DNA of 64,000 bases from NCBI GenBank assembly GCA_034509735.1, contig JACGWO010000007.1, forward strand, positions 25,386,046 to 25,450,045. The letters are read 5' to 3'. This document shows, in pieces, positions 10,500 to 23,259 of this stretch. The notes under the pieces are model-generated. The model did not search any database and was not told the DNA's origin. It was given only the letters and a program-made list of their open reading frames with translations. The position numbers were made by a program, and so were the translations under genes. Source of the DNA: Sesamum alatum. Taxonomy: Eukaryota; Streptophyta; Magnoliopsida; Lamiales; Pedaliaceae. The first letter of the stretch is position 1, and the number at the start of each line of letters is the position of its first letter.

Positions 10500-12019
10500 T
10501 GAAGTAATAATTGTTTCCCTCTGTCCATTCTCTCAGCCTGAGTGGAACTCCCTTTTTAGTTTTCCTTCCATCTACAGAGCAAAACTTGATCTCATTTGTC
10601 TCGCAGCTGCCCTTGGTCCAATCCATCATCTCCCACACCCTTTTTCTAGACCTCCTTGCTTCTCCACCTTTCTGTTTTCGGCCACCAACCTGCCTCCCCC
10701 CCCACCTGTCACATTTACTCCATTTCCACCCCTTTTTCTCTTACTCCCACCTACCTAATCCGCCATGGGGAATTGGATTCTGTTAGAGGATTGATTGACA
10801 AAACCCTCAACCTCGAATTTACGGAAGACGAAAATTCTTCATTTGATGACCCCAACAACCACCCACTTTCCCATTATTGCAAAAGTCCTCCCCGAAAAAC
10901 CCCTAAATAACAATAATATTAAGTCAACCCTCTTAAAAGCTTGGGGTCTTCCCCCCAAACACACACACTAATGTCGTTGAGTATAATACCATTGTAATTC
11001 TCCTTGAAAGTGAAAGTGACGGCAGGCACATTAGGCAACAAAGCCCATGTTCTTTCCAAGAAAATCTCATTGTGTCAAAACCATGGCCCCCGGAGGAAGC
11101 TCTTGAAGATGTCGATCTTACCAGGTACCATATCTAGGTGCAAGCTATTGGTCAACCAAATGTTCGTAAATAAATAATCTATAGAAAAAAAATTGGAAAC
11201 ACGATTAGAAACCTCGTCAAAACAAACCACATGTTTGAAGGCCAAAAATGGAGGAAAGCCCTCCGCATTCGCATGAACAAGGTAGTCTCTGAACCACTAA
11301 AAGATCATATTATTTTCAACTGCAAAGAGAATAAAAAGATTGTGTTGGAGCTCAGGTATGAACATTTGGATTAGTTTTGTCATGTGTGTGGCCTTATGGG
11401 ACACAAATTAACCCTCTGCCCATCAAAATCAACCCAGCTAGGAAATATCCCCAATCCTTTCCGCTTTGGCCCCTCGCTCAAGGTAGAAAATGTCCAAATC
11501 CTAATCCCACATCACAACCTACAAAAATAATGTTGTTTGAGAAACCAAAAAATATGGTCAGAGGCGACCATGAACACCACGAACAAAGTCCGGCTAGGGG
11601 GCAAAGCTCTGACCACCCATCCCTAAAAAAGTTTCCAAAATTTTCCAAATTGTCCAGCAACCTAAAAATAAAAAAGAATAAAAGCACAAATAACAAAATG
11701 GAAAGATCTGCTGCTACCCTCCCTGACAAAGCCCAACCACCCAATCTTGACTTGGACGTCAAGCCCACCAACTAGATTTCCATTTCCCGCCCAACCCCTC
11801 AGCCTTCCCCCCAAACCACAGAAATCCCTTATGGGCCGAATAAATCTGGGCCCAACATCCAAACTTCCCCCCTAGTCATTGCACATGGGCTTATTCTTGT
11901 AGGCCAACCACAACCTTACAAAACAAACTTGAATCCCTTTATGGCCAAATAGATAAAGCCCAAAACCTTACTTAAACCACACCTTAAACCAAGTCATGAT
12001 CTCTACCTATACATCTAAG
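10500..12019 (+). mobile_element. LINE-D: 5' part of a third LINE, cut by Copia-M
   Basis: A pyrimidine-rich leader (10500-10764) precedes an ATG at 10765 and an ORF1 remnant with a DUF4283-like region and an intact-looking CCHC zinc knuckle. The C-terminal basic/Pro-rich tail runs to 12019. There the LTR of Copia-M begins directly after the pentamer CTAAG, which should reappear beyond the right edge of the window next to the other LTR. EN and RT modules are therefore expected outside the window. Confidence 0.65.
10765..11775 (+). pseudogene. LINE-D ORF1 remnant (DUF4283 and CCHC zinc knuckle)
   Basis: After the ATG at 10765, frame-shifted segments read LTKPSTSNLRKTKI and IIAKVLPEKPLNNNNIKST. 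Next come FQENLIVSKPWPPEEALEDV and DLTRYHIWVQAIGQPN (about 11055-11165), the classic DUF4283-zf-CCHC_4 progression. The zinc knuckle CHVCGLMGHKLTLC (about 11375-11420) keeps all four ligands in CX2CX4HX4C spacing. A stop sits one codon before it (YEHLD-stop-FC). The tail is Lys/Pro rich. Broken but readable; it is a different subfamily from LINE-A ORF1. Confidence 0.75.
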
Positions 12020-13999
12020 TGTGGATCGGCCCGGGAGACACGCGGCGGAAGCGTGGAAAAACGTAAAAACTTGCATAAACGAAATTTAAAACGAAATTTA
12101 AAACGAAATTTAAAACCAGATCAAGGGGTGTACCCTTGATTCTCCCAGGCGTTCAGTGTATCTCATGAATCATAAAACATACAACATAGTTCATGGGGGC
12201 CCTAGGGTAAAAGTAGAAATGAGAAAACATAACCAGAAACTCACCTTTGTAGTTTTCTCTACCGGCTACACGTGTTTCGTCGTTCTCCAATGCCAAGACT
12301 CAATGTAGAGCTCCTCCAAAGCACGTCTACGCAATTCATTGGAATTCGTAGGTACTCTCGCGCTAGCAAGAGATCCGAAAAAGGAGAGAAAAATGATCAA
12401 ACGCTATTAATTAAGGTGATCTTTTATTCATACGCTCCTTGTACAAAACAAGAAGACAAGTAAACACTTTTTGGAGGAGAATGTAGAGAGAGATGATCGA
12501 GAGAGAGAGGGTGGTCGACGGATAGAGAGTACAATATAGAGAGTTGTGTGTGCATGTTTGTGTAATTGAGTAATTATTAGGTCATATAACCTACTCAAAC
12601 TCTTCCAAAGAGGCACACATTAAGCACCAACTAATGATTTGACCTAGTCAAATTATATTCTAGGATTAATCCTAGCCATCCATCTCAAACCCTCTTGATC
12701 AAATCTCGTCCATCCATTTTTGATGGGCTTTATGGAATGACCCAATTAAATTCAATTTAAATGGTCCAAGGTCCAATGAACTTTATGTATTAAATCTAAT
12801 TTAAAACTCAAGCCCAAATAAATAATTTCTATCTTTTAATCTAACTAAAAGGAAAGCCCCAACTCCATAAATCTAATTTATGAATTAAGCCCGATTAATC
12901 CAATTAATCGATGATGGCTTGTCACTCCCAAAAGGATCAATTTAATCCAATTAAGTTGTTTCATCTCCCGGAATTAATTATAATTAATTTCTCCACTTCC
13001 AGTAAATTGTGTGTGACCTTTTAGGTTTACCCTCAACTAGACTTGGGTCAATCCCTAATTATCCCATAACCAGAATTCGCTTGTCATAATGGGTGACCGT
13101 CTAGAAACGATACATGGTACTAGAGACTAGGTGAAAATATGGCTTGAACATTTAGGCTCACGAATGCATACGAGCACAGTCCTTTCGTCTACCATCTCCC
13201 TGTTATAGTCTAGAGCATGAAATTGAGCGTCGGTTCCCATCCTTGAATTAAGCGACTATACATTAGGGACACTCGTTAACCCCACTGAAACATCACGGGG
13301 ATCCCATCCCACTGTTCCGTCACTATGGCCACAATTTCTAAGGGAAACGAGTCTCACGGATTCTATCTTGGAGGGATACCGTCCTCACTACACATTCTGA
13401 CTGCACTTGATAGGGTTTATAGCAACCATGTCTTCGACACAATAACCTTTTGCCAAATCTAAGACATAGGCATAGTGTGCATGCGATCGCCATGGTTCCT
13501 CAAGTTTGAGGACTAATCTCATACTATCGGAGCCGGGAATGCCAGTCATACTGACCAAGCCCCTTCAGGCTTCCATATGATGGGTCCCGCAAGTCACCTC
13601 AGTTAGCCGACTCTAAGCCGACTAACCCACTAATAATGGACAACCCATGTCACTTGCCGATGAAACACGACTGCAATCCTTAGTGCAAGTCTCACTCGGA
13701 CCCACGATACCCAACCTCGAGGTCATTAACTTGGAGAGTTTCTGACCAATTCACAAAAGTTGGCTTCATGACTGCCAACCTATGCGCAGTCCAGCTTCTT
13801 GGATTTACGTATCCGGTCTGTGGGCTTTGTTGTGCAATGTATAATAATAAACATGATAGAAGTGAACACAACATAGTACAACATGCCGAGAATTGAATAT
13901 CACTTTTATTCAATACGTAAATGTCATATTACATCAAAATAGTCAGAAGCTGGTTACATAAGCCCAATAAAACTGGCTTCACGACCACTTATTCGAACA
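12020..13999 (-). repeat. 3' LTR of Copia-M
   Basis: On the minus strand the LTR starts TGTTCGAATAAGTGGTC at 13999, right after a purine tract (GGACAAATGGGACAT), and ends GGCCGATCCACA at 12020. The 3' part carries the signature GGGAGAATCAAGGGTACACC. The conserved LTR core (CACCTAGTCTCTAGTACCATG and a degraded second half) lies near 13080-13130. The start, the end and the shared core are like those of the other LTRs in the window. Confidence 0.85.
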
Positions 14000-14029
14000 A
14001 TGTCCCATTTGTCCTAAAGCCAATCACTC

Positions 14030-17000
14030 ATATGCTTTAAACCCATCTTCCTAGGATGCTGAGCATGAGCGACCTGTGACATGGGCTTAGTTAGTGGATG
14101 CTGCTGTATTATCTGCTGAGCTGACTCGGTCCATCCGAACGTCACCTTTTCCCACCATCTCCCTGATCAGGTGGTAGCATCTAAGAATGTGCCTGGATTG
14201 GTAATGAGATCTCGGTTCCTTTGCTTGCGCTGTAGGCCTGTTGTTATCACAGAAAATAACCACTGGCTCGGCAATGCTAGGCACCACACCCAACTCTTAG
14301 ATGTAGTTTTTCATCCAAACAACCTCCTTAGTAGCTTTTGAAGCCGCTATGTATTCAGCTTCAATAGTGGAATCGGTTGTAGCATCCTGCTTTGAACTCT
14401 TCCAAGCAACCATTCCATCATTAAGCTTGAACACAAATCTTGACTGAGACTTGGCATCATCATTGTCCGACTGAAAGTTGGCATCGCTAAAACCTTCCAG
14501 TATTAACTCTCCACCACCATAAACCCAATAACATATCTTTAGTCTTTCTCAGGTACTTAAGAATAGTCTTTACTGCAGTCCAGTGTGCCTCACCTGCGCA
14601 GGCCTGATATCTGTTGGTTACACTCAAAGTGTAAGAGACGCCAGGATTCCTGATGTTGCCTACGACGGAGGCATAGGGGATGTCCTTCATCCTTTCAAGT
14701 TCCTCATCAGTCTTGGGATACTGTTTCTTGGATAACTTGACCCCATGCCTCTTGAGAAGGAAACTTTATTTGGAGTTATCCATCTTGAATCTTTTCAAGA
14801 CTTTCTCAACATACGAGTTTTGGGTCATTCCTAACATACTTCTAGATATATTCCTAAAGATCTTGATGCCAAGGATGTAGGAAGCTTCACCCAAATCCTT
14901 CATGGAGAATTGAGTAGACAATCATACTTTTGTTTCACCGAATATCCTGACATCATTCTCAATGAGCAGGATGTCGTCCACATAAAGCACCAGGAACACT
15001 ACTAAGCTCCCACTGACCTTCTTGCATATACAAGGGTCATAGTCATTCTTGATGAAATCATATCCCCGTATGACTTCATCAAAATGGATATTCCAACTTC
15101 GGGACACTTGTTTAAGGCCATAAATGGACCTTTGGAGATGACAAACCTTCTGCTCTTCTTCAACGATAGTGAATCCCTCCGATTGATCCGTATAGATCTC
15201 TTTTCTCAACGAAACTGTTAAGGAGAGCCATTTTCATGCCCATCCGCCATATTTCATAGTACCATGCAGCTATGGCAAACATAATTCGAATGGATTTAGC
15301 CATGGCTACTGGTGAATAGGTTTCCTCAAAGTCGACCCCAAGTCGATGAGTGTAACCCTTCCCCACAAGCCTAGCCTTGAAGATAGTCACCTCCCCATCA
15401 GCTCCAAGTTTGCGTTTATAGACCCATTTTACACCCAACGAGCTTAACACCTTTGGGAGGATTCACCAATGTCCAGACCTGGTTTGAACTCATGGAGTCC
15501 ATTTCGAATTTCATGGCCTCATGCTATTTCTCTAAATCGATGTCCGACATCACGTCCCCTTATGTCTTGGGATCATTATCTAGTTGACTGTCACGCCTAA
15601 GAAGCCATACCTCTCGGGAGGATGTGGCACTCTTGCTGACCTACGGAGGACAGGAATATTATCAGTGGGAACGTCGGGCATAAATGATGTCGCCACTATC
15701 GACTGAGGTGCCTCACTCGATTCCTCAAGGAGCAGCTCATCGTGTTGGGAATTCGGTGGAAAACTTTTTTCCAAGAAGACTACATCCTTGAGACAAATAC
15801 CTTTTGCCCAAAGGGGTCATAAAAGTAATAACCTGCACTTTCCTTTGGATAGCCAATGAACCTGCACAAGCTAGACCTCGACTCTAGCCTGTCTCCCACT
15901 AACCTCTTGAAGTATGCAGGGCTACCCTACACTCTCAAGTATTTATAGGATGCAGGCTTGCCATGCCATATCTGATATGGTGTCTGGGCCACAGCTTTAT
16001 ACGATGCTATATTTAATAACTTAGCCATTGTCTTAAGTGCGTAACCCCAGAAAGACAAGGGCAACTCGGTAAAGCTCATCATGGATCGAACCATATCCAA
16101 CAAAGTCCAATTCCTCTTTTCAGAGATGACGTTCAACTTAGGCATTCCGGAAGGTGTCCACTAAGAGATAATACCGTTTTCTTTTAGATAATCGAGAAAC
16201 TCATCACTTAAATACTCGCCATCTCGATCCGTCGAAGAACTTTAATTTTTACAGCTAGTTTGGTTGTCGATTTCAAGTCTAAACTCTTTAAACCTCACAA
16301 GAGCGTCAGACCTGTACCTCATTAGGTAAACATAACCATACTGTGAATGGTCATTGGTAAAGGTTATGAAATAAGAGAAATCCCCTATGGCTTGAGTATT
16401 CAGTGGCCCACGCACATCTTTATGGATAAAATCTAATAGAGGCTTCTTGGCCATTTTTCCTTTCAGACAGGACCTGCAGGCTGGTAGGTCATCAAAATTG
16501 TCTATCTCTAGACTCTTTGAATTTACCAACCTTCTAATCCTGTCTTGAGAGATGTGACCTAGCCTTGCATGCCACAACTGAATGTTCTCAAGATTGTCTA
16601 TTTTATGTTTGTTTTGAGCAGTCATGATCCAATCAGACTTTTGCAGAATGTAAAGACCATTGTTAAGTTTTCCTAGCAAATGAGGAGATTCATCTTTCAT
16701 AAAATAAAAACAACTTTTATTGATAAAAAATTCAAAACCACTATTGTCTAACAACGGAATGGAAATGATATTTTTGATCATGCTAGGCACATAATAACAA
16801 TTCTTCAATTCTAGCCTAACATGATCACTAACTACTAAGCTAACGGTTCCCACAACTTTAGCAGCAACGACCTTGCCATCGACAAGCCTTAGGACCACCT
16901 CATCTTTACTTAGTCTTCTGCTTCTTTGTAGCACCTGCAGATCATTGGAGATGTGAGCTCCACAGCCGGTATCCAATACCCAAAAAGCAGAGTTAGTGAC

Positions 17001-17456
17001 CATATTAATCTCAACAACAAACATAACTTGCTCAAAAAGGAATTTAGGCATTCCTCTTCCAATGCCCTTTCTCATGACAATGAGCGCACATGTCATTTGC
17101 CCTCGACTGCGGCTACGAACCAACCTTCCCTTTTCCCTTGCATTTTCCCACTTTGGCAACGGAAGCACTCTGACGGCTTTTCCCTTACCCTTCTTCCTCC
17201 TCCAGTGTCTAGCCCTCTTACCTTTCGCCTGAGAAGTCGAATCCTCTCCTATCAATACTGCAGGTGCACACTTTTGGTTGTTGCCTCGTATTGGACCAGC
17301 ATACTTATCAACTTATGAATGCCTTTTTCAAGCGCATTCATGTTGTAGTTAATAATGAATGGGTCAAAGGAGGAAGTGACTGCAGGATCACACTAATGTA
17401 CGTCTTGTTATGGAGCCCTGCCTTGAGGTCTCGAGCTTTTCCCAATGGTAAGCATC
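14030..17456 (-). pseudogene. Copia-M gag-pol pseudogene
   Basis: Going 5' to 3' on the minus strand: a gag piece with DPFIINYNMNALEKGIHKL (about 17370-17310); a Lys/Gly-rich stretch and a frame-shifted knuckle CAHCHEKGHWKRN, whose last Cys is lost (about 17095-17055); protease LDTGCGAHISNDLQ (about 16975-16935); integrase zinc finger WHARLGHISQDR...CRSCLKGK (about 16575-16455); an integrase core broken near 16240; RT with RLVGKGYTHRLGVDFEET and FLVLYVDDILLIEND (about 15370-14950); and RNase H with IFCDNN and MDRVSSADNTAA (about 14260-14090). Stops and shifts occur in every module. Closest relatives visible are the other copias of this window. Confidence 0.85.
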
Positions 17457-19072
17457 TATTGGAATAGGTGACCAAAAAGCCAATTAGATTGACGGTTTTG
17501 GGAACTATTCAACAATCTTTATTAAAAGTAACTTTGTATTGAAGAACATGGTAGGTGTTCGTCAATAGCACATGTGTTTGTTGTGCTTATCGATTACGTT
17601 AATGAGATGCTTTAACGCCACAATAGATGCGCACAGACCAATTGGACTACCCATGCAGTTGGGCCGTGCATTGGATGACGGCTATGAAACCAACTAATGA
17701 GGGTTGAGTTTGAAATGTTCCAAGTCGAGGACCTCGAGACTGGACATCGAGAGCCCTATGGAGACTTGCACTAATAGTCCTATTCATTGGATGAGTGCCG
17801 TGCTTCATTGGTGATAGGTGTGGGCCATACGATCTTAGTGGGTTGGTCGACTGGGGTCGAGCCGTCTGAACTAACTCACGAGTATCATCATATGGAAGCC
17901 TTGGAGACTTGGTCAGTATTATTAGAGTTCCCCGATTCCGATAGTATAGGAGTAGTCCTCGGACTTGAGGAACCACGACAGTCACGTGCACACGATGGTT
18001 GTATTTAGGATCTGGCGAGGGATGTTCATGTCGCAGACATGTTCATTATAAGCCTTGTCTAGTGCAGTCAGGATATGTAGCGAGGAAGATAGATTTCAAG
18101 AAGAGGACCCGTCCCCTGTCAGTATGTGACAAAGGTATCTCCTATGCATTCGGAGACACGTTGATGCTGCTTAAAGCTGTGGCCACAGTGGTTGATCAAG
18201 CAGAATGGTTCTTGCGTCGTTGTAATGAGGCATACATAGTCTCGAGTATTATGCACAGTTGCCTAGTCAAGGATGGGAACCGGCGCTCAATTTCATACCC
18301 TAAACTAAGGCCGGGAGACGGTAGACGGTAGATGGAAGGACCGTACCTGTACGAAATTGGTGCCTAAATATTAACACCAACATTCACCTAGTTTCTAGTG
18401 TTATGGACCGTTGCTAGACGGCCACCCATGGTAACGGGCTTCTTTTCGACATGGGCCCAAGTCTAGATGAGGGTGAACCTAAAGGGTCACACACAAATTA
18501 CCGAGGAGGTTAAGGAATTGACTTGGAGTCAATTTCGAAAGATGATAAATAATTAGATTATTTATGGGATAGTCCATTGGATGGACATGCCAATACTATA
18601 TCGGGCCCTCGATTAATTGATAAATGAGATTTATCAATTAAATAGAGATTAAGGGTTTGGATTTTCTAATTGGATTTAAAGATCTATGGGCATTATTTAA
18701 TTGGACCTTGCATTAAATTATATTTATTTCTTAGGTTTTTTGTAATTGGATTACAATAAACCCGGTCCATTAAATCTTGGCCCAAGAGATATATTAATTC
18801 CACTTTTGGAATTAAGAGAAGTTGGACTTCCCCAAAATGGATGGCCTTGATTGATGTAGTTGACTTGTTCCTTTTTGGAAAGGAACAAATCAACTCCAAT
18901 CAAGCCTCATTTACTTGGTACGATTTAATTATACCTTGTAAAGTGGTAGGCTTGAATGAAGATTAATGGGGATTGATTGGAATGTATGTAGAGATCCTTT
19001 GGATGAACCTAGACACATTCCAATAATCACATTAATGATCCAATCAAGCCTCATTTACTTGGTATGATTTAA
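17457..19072 (+). repeat. 5' LTR of Copia-0, left part
   Basis: It starts TATTGGAATAGGTGACC, the family start TGTTAGAATAGGTGACC with two changes. It contains the shared LTR core near 18385-18445 (CTATTATGGACCGTTGCTAGACGG-like, then CACCCATGGTAACGG). It is cut at 19072/19073 by the CACTA element. Before the cut a segment of the LTR is duplicated: CCAATCAAGCCTCATTTACT occurs at about 18896 and again at about 19040. Confidence 0.85.
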
Positions 19073-19795
19073 CACTACAAAAAAAAAGCGCTGATTGGGA
19101 CGGTAACAGGAACGGTTTTTTAAATATTTGGAACGGTACGTACTTCATTTGAACATTTTGGACTGGCATTAGGAACGGTTGAGGAACGGGAGGCCATCTG
19201 TGGCAATAAGAGGCGATCCTAATTATTAGGAACGCGAACCAAGTTACCGTTCCTATTTGGGAACGGTGGTTGGCACTACTATGTTCTACCATTCCTACTT
19301 ACCTTTATACGTATAAATTTGATTTTTTTTGCATTTGGAACACCTTATAAATATTAGGAACGGTAATGTCGAAAACAAATCTCGATTTTAGGAACGGTGG
19401 TTAGAGCTCTGTTTGGAACAGTCCGTTTCTGTTGTAGATAGAATTTGGCATAGTGTCTGGAATACATGTAGGAATGGTAGGTTGTAGAGATTAGGACCGG
19501 TAGCTGGAATATATTTTGTCGCGACATGTAGGAACAGTCTTTGCACTCAATCTTTGGAATAAAGTTTTGGACCGGTTTTTGGTATTGTCTTTAGAACGAA
19601 AGGTTTACCACGAAAGGATTGATTTTGGAATAGAATTAGGCACGGTAGTTACGGTATTTAGGAACAGTTAACATGTATAGTTGGAATGGTTTTTTCATCG
19701 GCCGTGGGAACGGTTAGTCTTTTTAAAAAGTCAAAAAATAGGAACGGTACAGTGCGAATATGTTGCGTCTAAAGTACCGTTCCTAATTAATGATT
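19073..19795. repeat. Left terminus and subterminal repeat array of the CACTA element
   Basis: After the terminal CACTACAAAAAA, variants of GGAACGGT (GGAACGGT, GGAATGGT, GGACCGGT, GGAACAGT) recur roughly every 20-60 bp, more than fifteen times. A few inverted copies such as TACCGTTCCTA close the block near 19778-19788. In the family such arrays are bound by the accessory transposition protein; here binding is inferred from position and density only. Confidence 0.85.
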
Positions 19796-19956
19796 TATTT
19801 ATTTTTATTAATCGTTTTTATCATTTAAATTAATAATAATATTTTGATTATATAAATAATATTTAAATATGAAAAAATGCATAATTTAAAAATAAAAATT
19901 ATATTAAATACAAATATTATCCGATTTGATTACAAAAAAAAAAAATACATAATGTA

Positions 19957-21501
19957 CTATTTGTCCCCATCGGACTCGTCCATCTCGTCAATGTCTGGCA
20001 TGGTGGGGTCTCTAGGAGGCCGTGACGGGCCGGCGCTGGAGCGACTGGTCTGCATGTCCTTGACCATGCACATCAGGTCCGCCATCATCTCCTCGAGGCG
20101 GCCCAACCGATCCTCCATGTTTGACGGAGGTGCGGGCGCTGGCGGAGGCGGTGGCGGTGGCAATGGCGAGGTAACGGCCTGGCTGAGCGACAGGGCCTCA
20201 GAACCAAAACCAAATACCCGGCCCTTGTTCTTCCCCCCGACACAACTCAGCCACATCTGCTGCTCGGTTTGCTACGCCACCGAGGCCTTTGATTCGGAAG
20301 CAGGATCCTCAGGGGCCTAAGACTGATGATCCTGCATCATCTTCTGGAACATCTCCTGCAAAAATAATTACAATGAATTAGAAAATTTTAAAATATTTAA
20401 AAAAATACTGTAGCTAGTATTAATTACAACTTACCGCCACCTCCGCTGCCCTCGACCCGCTCTAGCCGCCGTCGGTCTTCTTCTTGTAGCATCTGGAGAA
20501 TAACTCCATCTGCTTCACTGGCCGGCCGAGCTGCTCCTCCTGTACAACATCAATGGGAAACAATTATTACAATTTAAATTAAATAGTAATAAATAATTGA
20601 AATAACATTAGATATCTTACCATTTTCCGCTTGTGCATACCGACGGAGACAGATCCCCCGCGGTACACAGTGGATGCGGCTGGGTTGGCGTTCCGGTTCG
20701 CCTTGTTCTTCTCGCACTCCTTCTGGAACTCCGGGGAAGCCCAGAACAGGAGGAGTTGCCGCCACACCTCGTTCGCCAGCCATAGAGGCTTCTACAGCGA
20801 CTGTCTGGCGAGGACGAACTTCTTCCTCAAGAACTTCCCCACCCAGACATAGAAGATCTTGAACATCGACTCGTCGTCGGCGTCCCACCAGTACGTCATC
20901 TGTATTAAAAAAATATATTAAATTATTATTTAACTTTGATTGTTAAAATATTTAAAAAAAAATTAATTCATGTTACCTTCAAGCTCTCGAACCAAAAATG
21001 CTGGTGCTCTAGCGGCACCTGGCGCAAACAGCCCCAAGGGTGGGGATAGTGTCCTCGCACGGTCGCGTACATGCGCTCACATGGATCTTCCGATCAGCAC
21101 TGAAATAATAAAATAATTAGTATGGCATAAAACTATTAATTTAAATTACAAAAAAAAAATTAAAAACATAAATTGTACCTCGCATCGGCGAGTGTGATGT
21201 ACTGGCGCGCGGATGGTGGTGGGAGTGGTGGTGGTGGGGCAGCCCATGGACGGGCCGGATCGACCGCCGGTGCGGTAGTGGATGGTCCGGGCTCCTGATC
21301 CGGTGCAGCAGTAGACGCACCGGGCTGCTGATCCGGCGCAGGTGGTGCCGGTGCCTGCTCTGCCGGTGGTGATGGTCGTCGGAAAATTGCTTTCCCATCC
21401 TGGGAAGCAACACCGGGAGGCAGTATAGCCGGTTCGCCGCGACCGCGGCCACGACCACGGCCACGGCCACCTCCTCGGGGTGGAAAATCCCGACCAGACA
21501 T
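19957..21501 (-). pseudogene. PTTA / Transposase_24-like second gene of the CACTA element
   Basis: The second CACTA gene is thought to supply a DNA-binding accessory protein. Five exons with GT-AG borders can be read on the minus strand: 21501-21179, 21099-20977, 20899-20621, 20539-20435 and 20355-19957. Exon 1 starts MSGRDFPPRGGGRGRGRG and is Pro-rich. Exon 2 has GHYPHPWG and HQHFWFESLK. Exon 3 has SPEFQKECEKNKANRN and YRGGSVSVGMHKRK, matching the plant Transposase_24 domain. Exon 4 has LGRPVKQMELF. Exon 5 has GGKNKGRVFGFGSEAL, a poly-Pro run and a Leu/Met-rich helix. Exons 2-5 are all phase 0; exon 1 is off by one base. In-frame stops are one TGA (exon 2) and four TAG (exons 3, 4 and two in 5). 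Confidence 0.75.
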
Positions 21502-21589
21502 TATCTAAAAAAAACACATAAGTATCAATTTATTTCAATAATGAAGATTTTCTAATTTATTTAATATATATGCAAACTAAATACCATAA

Positions 21590-22800
21590 TTTTACCCTAA
21601 AAGTGCACTAATTCCTTTAAATTATATATTCCAGATTTTTAAAAAATTAAAAATTCCAGATTTTTTAAAAAATAAACTCCAAATTTTAAATATTTTAAGT
21701 TTCCAGAATTTTAAAAAATTAAAAATTCAAGATTTTGAAAAAATTAAAAATTCCAGATTTTGAAAAAAATAAAAAATCCAGATTTTGAAAAAAAATAAAA
21801 ATCCAGATTTTGAAAAAATAAAATTCCAGATTTTTAATATTTTAAATTTTCAGATTTTAAAAAATTAAAAATTTCAGATTTTGAAAAAATTAAAAATTCC
21901 AGATTTTGAAAAAAATAAAAAAATCCAGATTTTGAAAAAATTAACAATTCCAGATTTTGAAATTATTAAAAATTCCATATTTTAAAAAAAAATTAAATTC
22001 CAGATTTGTAATATTTTAAAAATTCCAAATTTTAAATATTTTAAATTTCCAGATTATTAAAAAAATAAAATGCCAGATTTTAAAAATTTTGAATTTCCAG
22101 ATATTTAATATATTAAAAATTCCAGATTTTTAAAAATATTAAAAATTCTAGCTTTTGGAAAAATTAAAAAATTCCAGATTTATAATATTTTAAAAATTCT
22201 AAATTTTAAATATTTTAAATTTCCAGACTATTAAAAAAATAAAATGCCAGATTTTTAAAATGTTCAAATTTCCAGAAAATTCAAAATTTTAAATATTCAA
22301 ATTTCCAGATTTATAAAAATTCAGATTTATAAAATTTTCCAAATTTCCATATTTTTTGAATTTTTAGATTTACAAAAATATACCCAAATTATAGAAATAA
22401 TATCCTATATTCCTAAGTTGTTATTTACATATATTCCATTAAATTAAAGAAATAATAGCATATATTTACAGAAAATTTATAGAAATTTTCAGAAAATTAC
22501 AACATAATATCAGTAATTACAACATAAATTACAGAAATTACAGAATATTACAACACAAATTACAGAAATATTACAACATAAATTACAGAAATTATAAAAT
22601 ATTACAGAAATTACAACATAAATTACAACATAATTCCAGAAATATTACAACATATTGCATAAATTACAACAATATTATAGAAATTACAACATATTGCAGA
22701 AATTACAGAAATTTCAGAAATTTCCGAAATATTTCAGAAATTTCAGAAATATTTCAGAAATTTCAGAAATATTACAGAAATTACATGCATTTTCAGAAAA
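21590..22800. repeat. AT-rich minisatellites inside the CACTA element
   Basis: From about 21630 to 22330 a degenerate unit of about 20-30 bp built on TTCCAGATTTT plus an A/T run (for example TTCCAGATTTTGAAAAAA) is repeated some 25 times. From about 22490 to 22790 a second family based on ATTACAGAAATTACAACATA and ATTTCAGAAATTTCAG takes over. Nothing here codes for protein. It lies upstream of the PTTA-like gene on its strand. Confidence 0.8.
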
Positions 22801-22822
22801 AAAAATAAAAAAAGAGAAATAA

Positions 22823-22848
22823 AAGTAGGGTTTTTGGAAACCCTACTT
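22823..22848. repeat. Perfect hairpin with telo-box arms
   Basis: AAGTAGGGTTT (22823-22833) and its exact complement AAACCCTACTT (22838-22848) flank a TTGG loop, giving an 11-bp stem. The arms contain AAACCCTA, the plant telo-box. It abuts the GGT-rich repeat on one side and the AT-rich minisatellite on the other. Confidence 0.8.
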
Positions 22849-22859
22849 GTTACGACGAC

Positions 22860-23145
22860 GGCGGCTTGGTGGTGGTGTCGGCCTCGGTAGGTGGTGGTGT
22901 CGGCCTCGTTTGGTGGTGGTGGTGGTGGGCCTTGTTTGGTGGTGGTGGTGGTGTCGGCCTCTTTGGTGGTGGTGGTGGTGGTGTCGGCCTCGGTAGGTGG
23001 TGGTGTCGGCCTCGTTTGGTGGTGGTGGTGGCCTCGTTTGGTGGTGGTGGTGGTGGTGGTGTCGGCCTCGGTAGGTGGTGGTGGTGGTGGCCTCGGTAGG
23101 TGGTGGTGGTGGTGGCCTCGATCGGTGGTGGTGGTCGGAAGAGGG
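22860..23145. repeat. GGT-rich minisatellite (GGTGGT / GTCGGCCTCG units)
   Basis: Variable numbers of GGT triplets alternate with GTCGGCCTCG and TAGGTGG blocks, with a unit of about 25-40 bp. The minus strand stays open over 22743-23240 and would encode a Thr/His/Pro/Asp-rich low-complexity peptide. Several other frames are also open because the repeat lacks stop codons. I treat it as repeat DNA, not a gene. Confidence 0.75.
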
Positions 23146-23259
23146 AGGGGGAAATGGGGAAGAGGGAGGGAGAAATGGGGAAGCGGGAGGGGGGAGAAAT
23201 GGGGAAGAGGGAGAGGCAGAAATGGGGAAAAATCGGACAAGGGGTGTATTTATATTAGA

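Larger units (their letters stand above)
12020..17456 (-). mobile_element. Copia-M: minus-strand Ty1/copia element, 3' LTR and most of the body
   Basis: Read on the minus strand, 17456 to 14030 gives gag, zinc knuckle, protease, integrase, RT and RNase H in copia order. A 3' LTR of 1,980 bp (13999 to 12020) ends next to the pentamer CTAAG (12015-12019). The element is interrupted inside gag at 17456/17457 by Copia-0. Its gag start, leader and 5' LTR are not in this window and should lie beyond the right edge. The coding region has many stops. It belongs to the same lineage as Copia-0, -2 and -3, with the shared protease motif DTGCGAH and closely matching residues throughout. Confidence 0.85.

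Noticed and set aside
22743..23240. Thr/His/Pro-rich 165-codon minus frame in the CACTA element
   Set aside because: It derives from the GGT minisatellite. Other frames over the same DNA are equally open, and no splice or domain evidence supports a protein.
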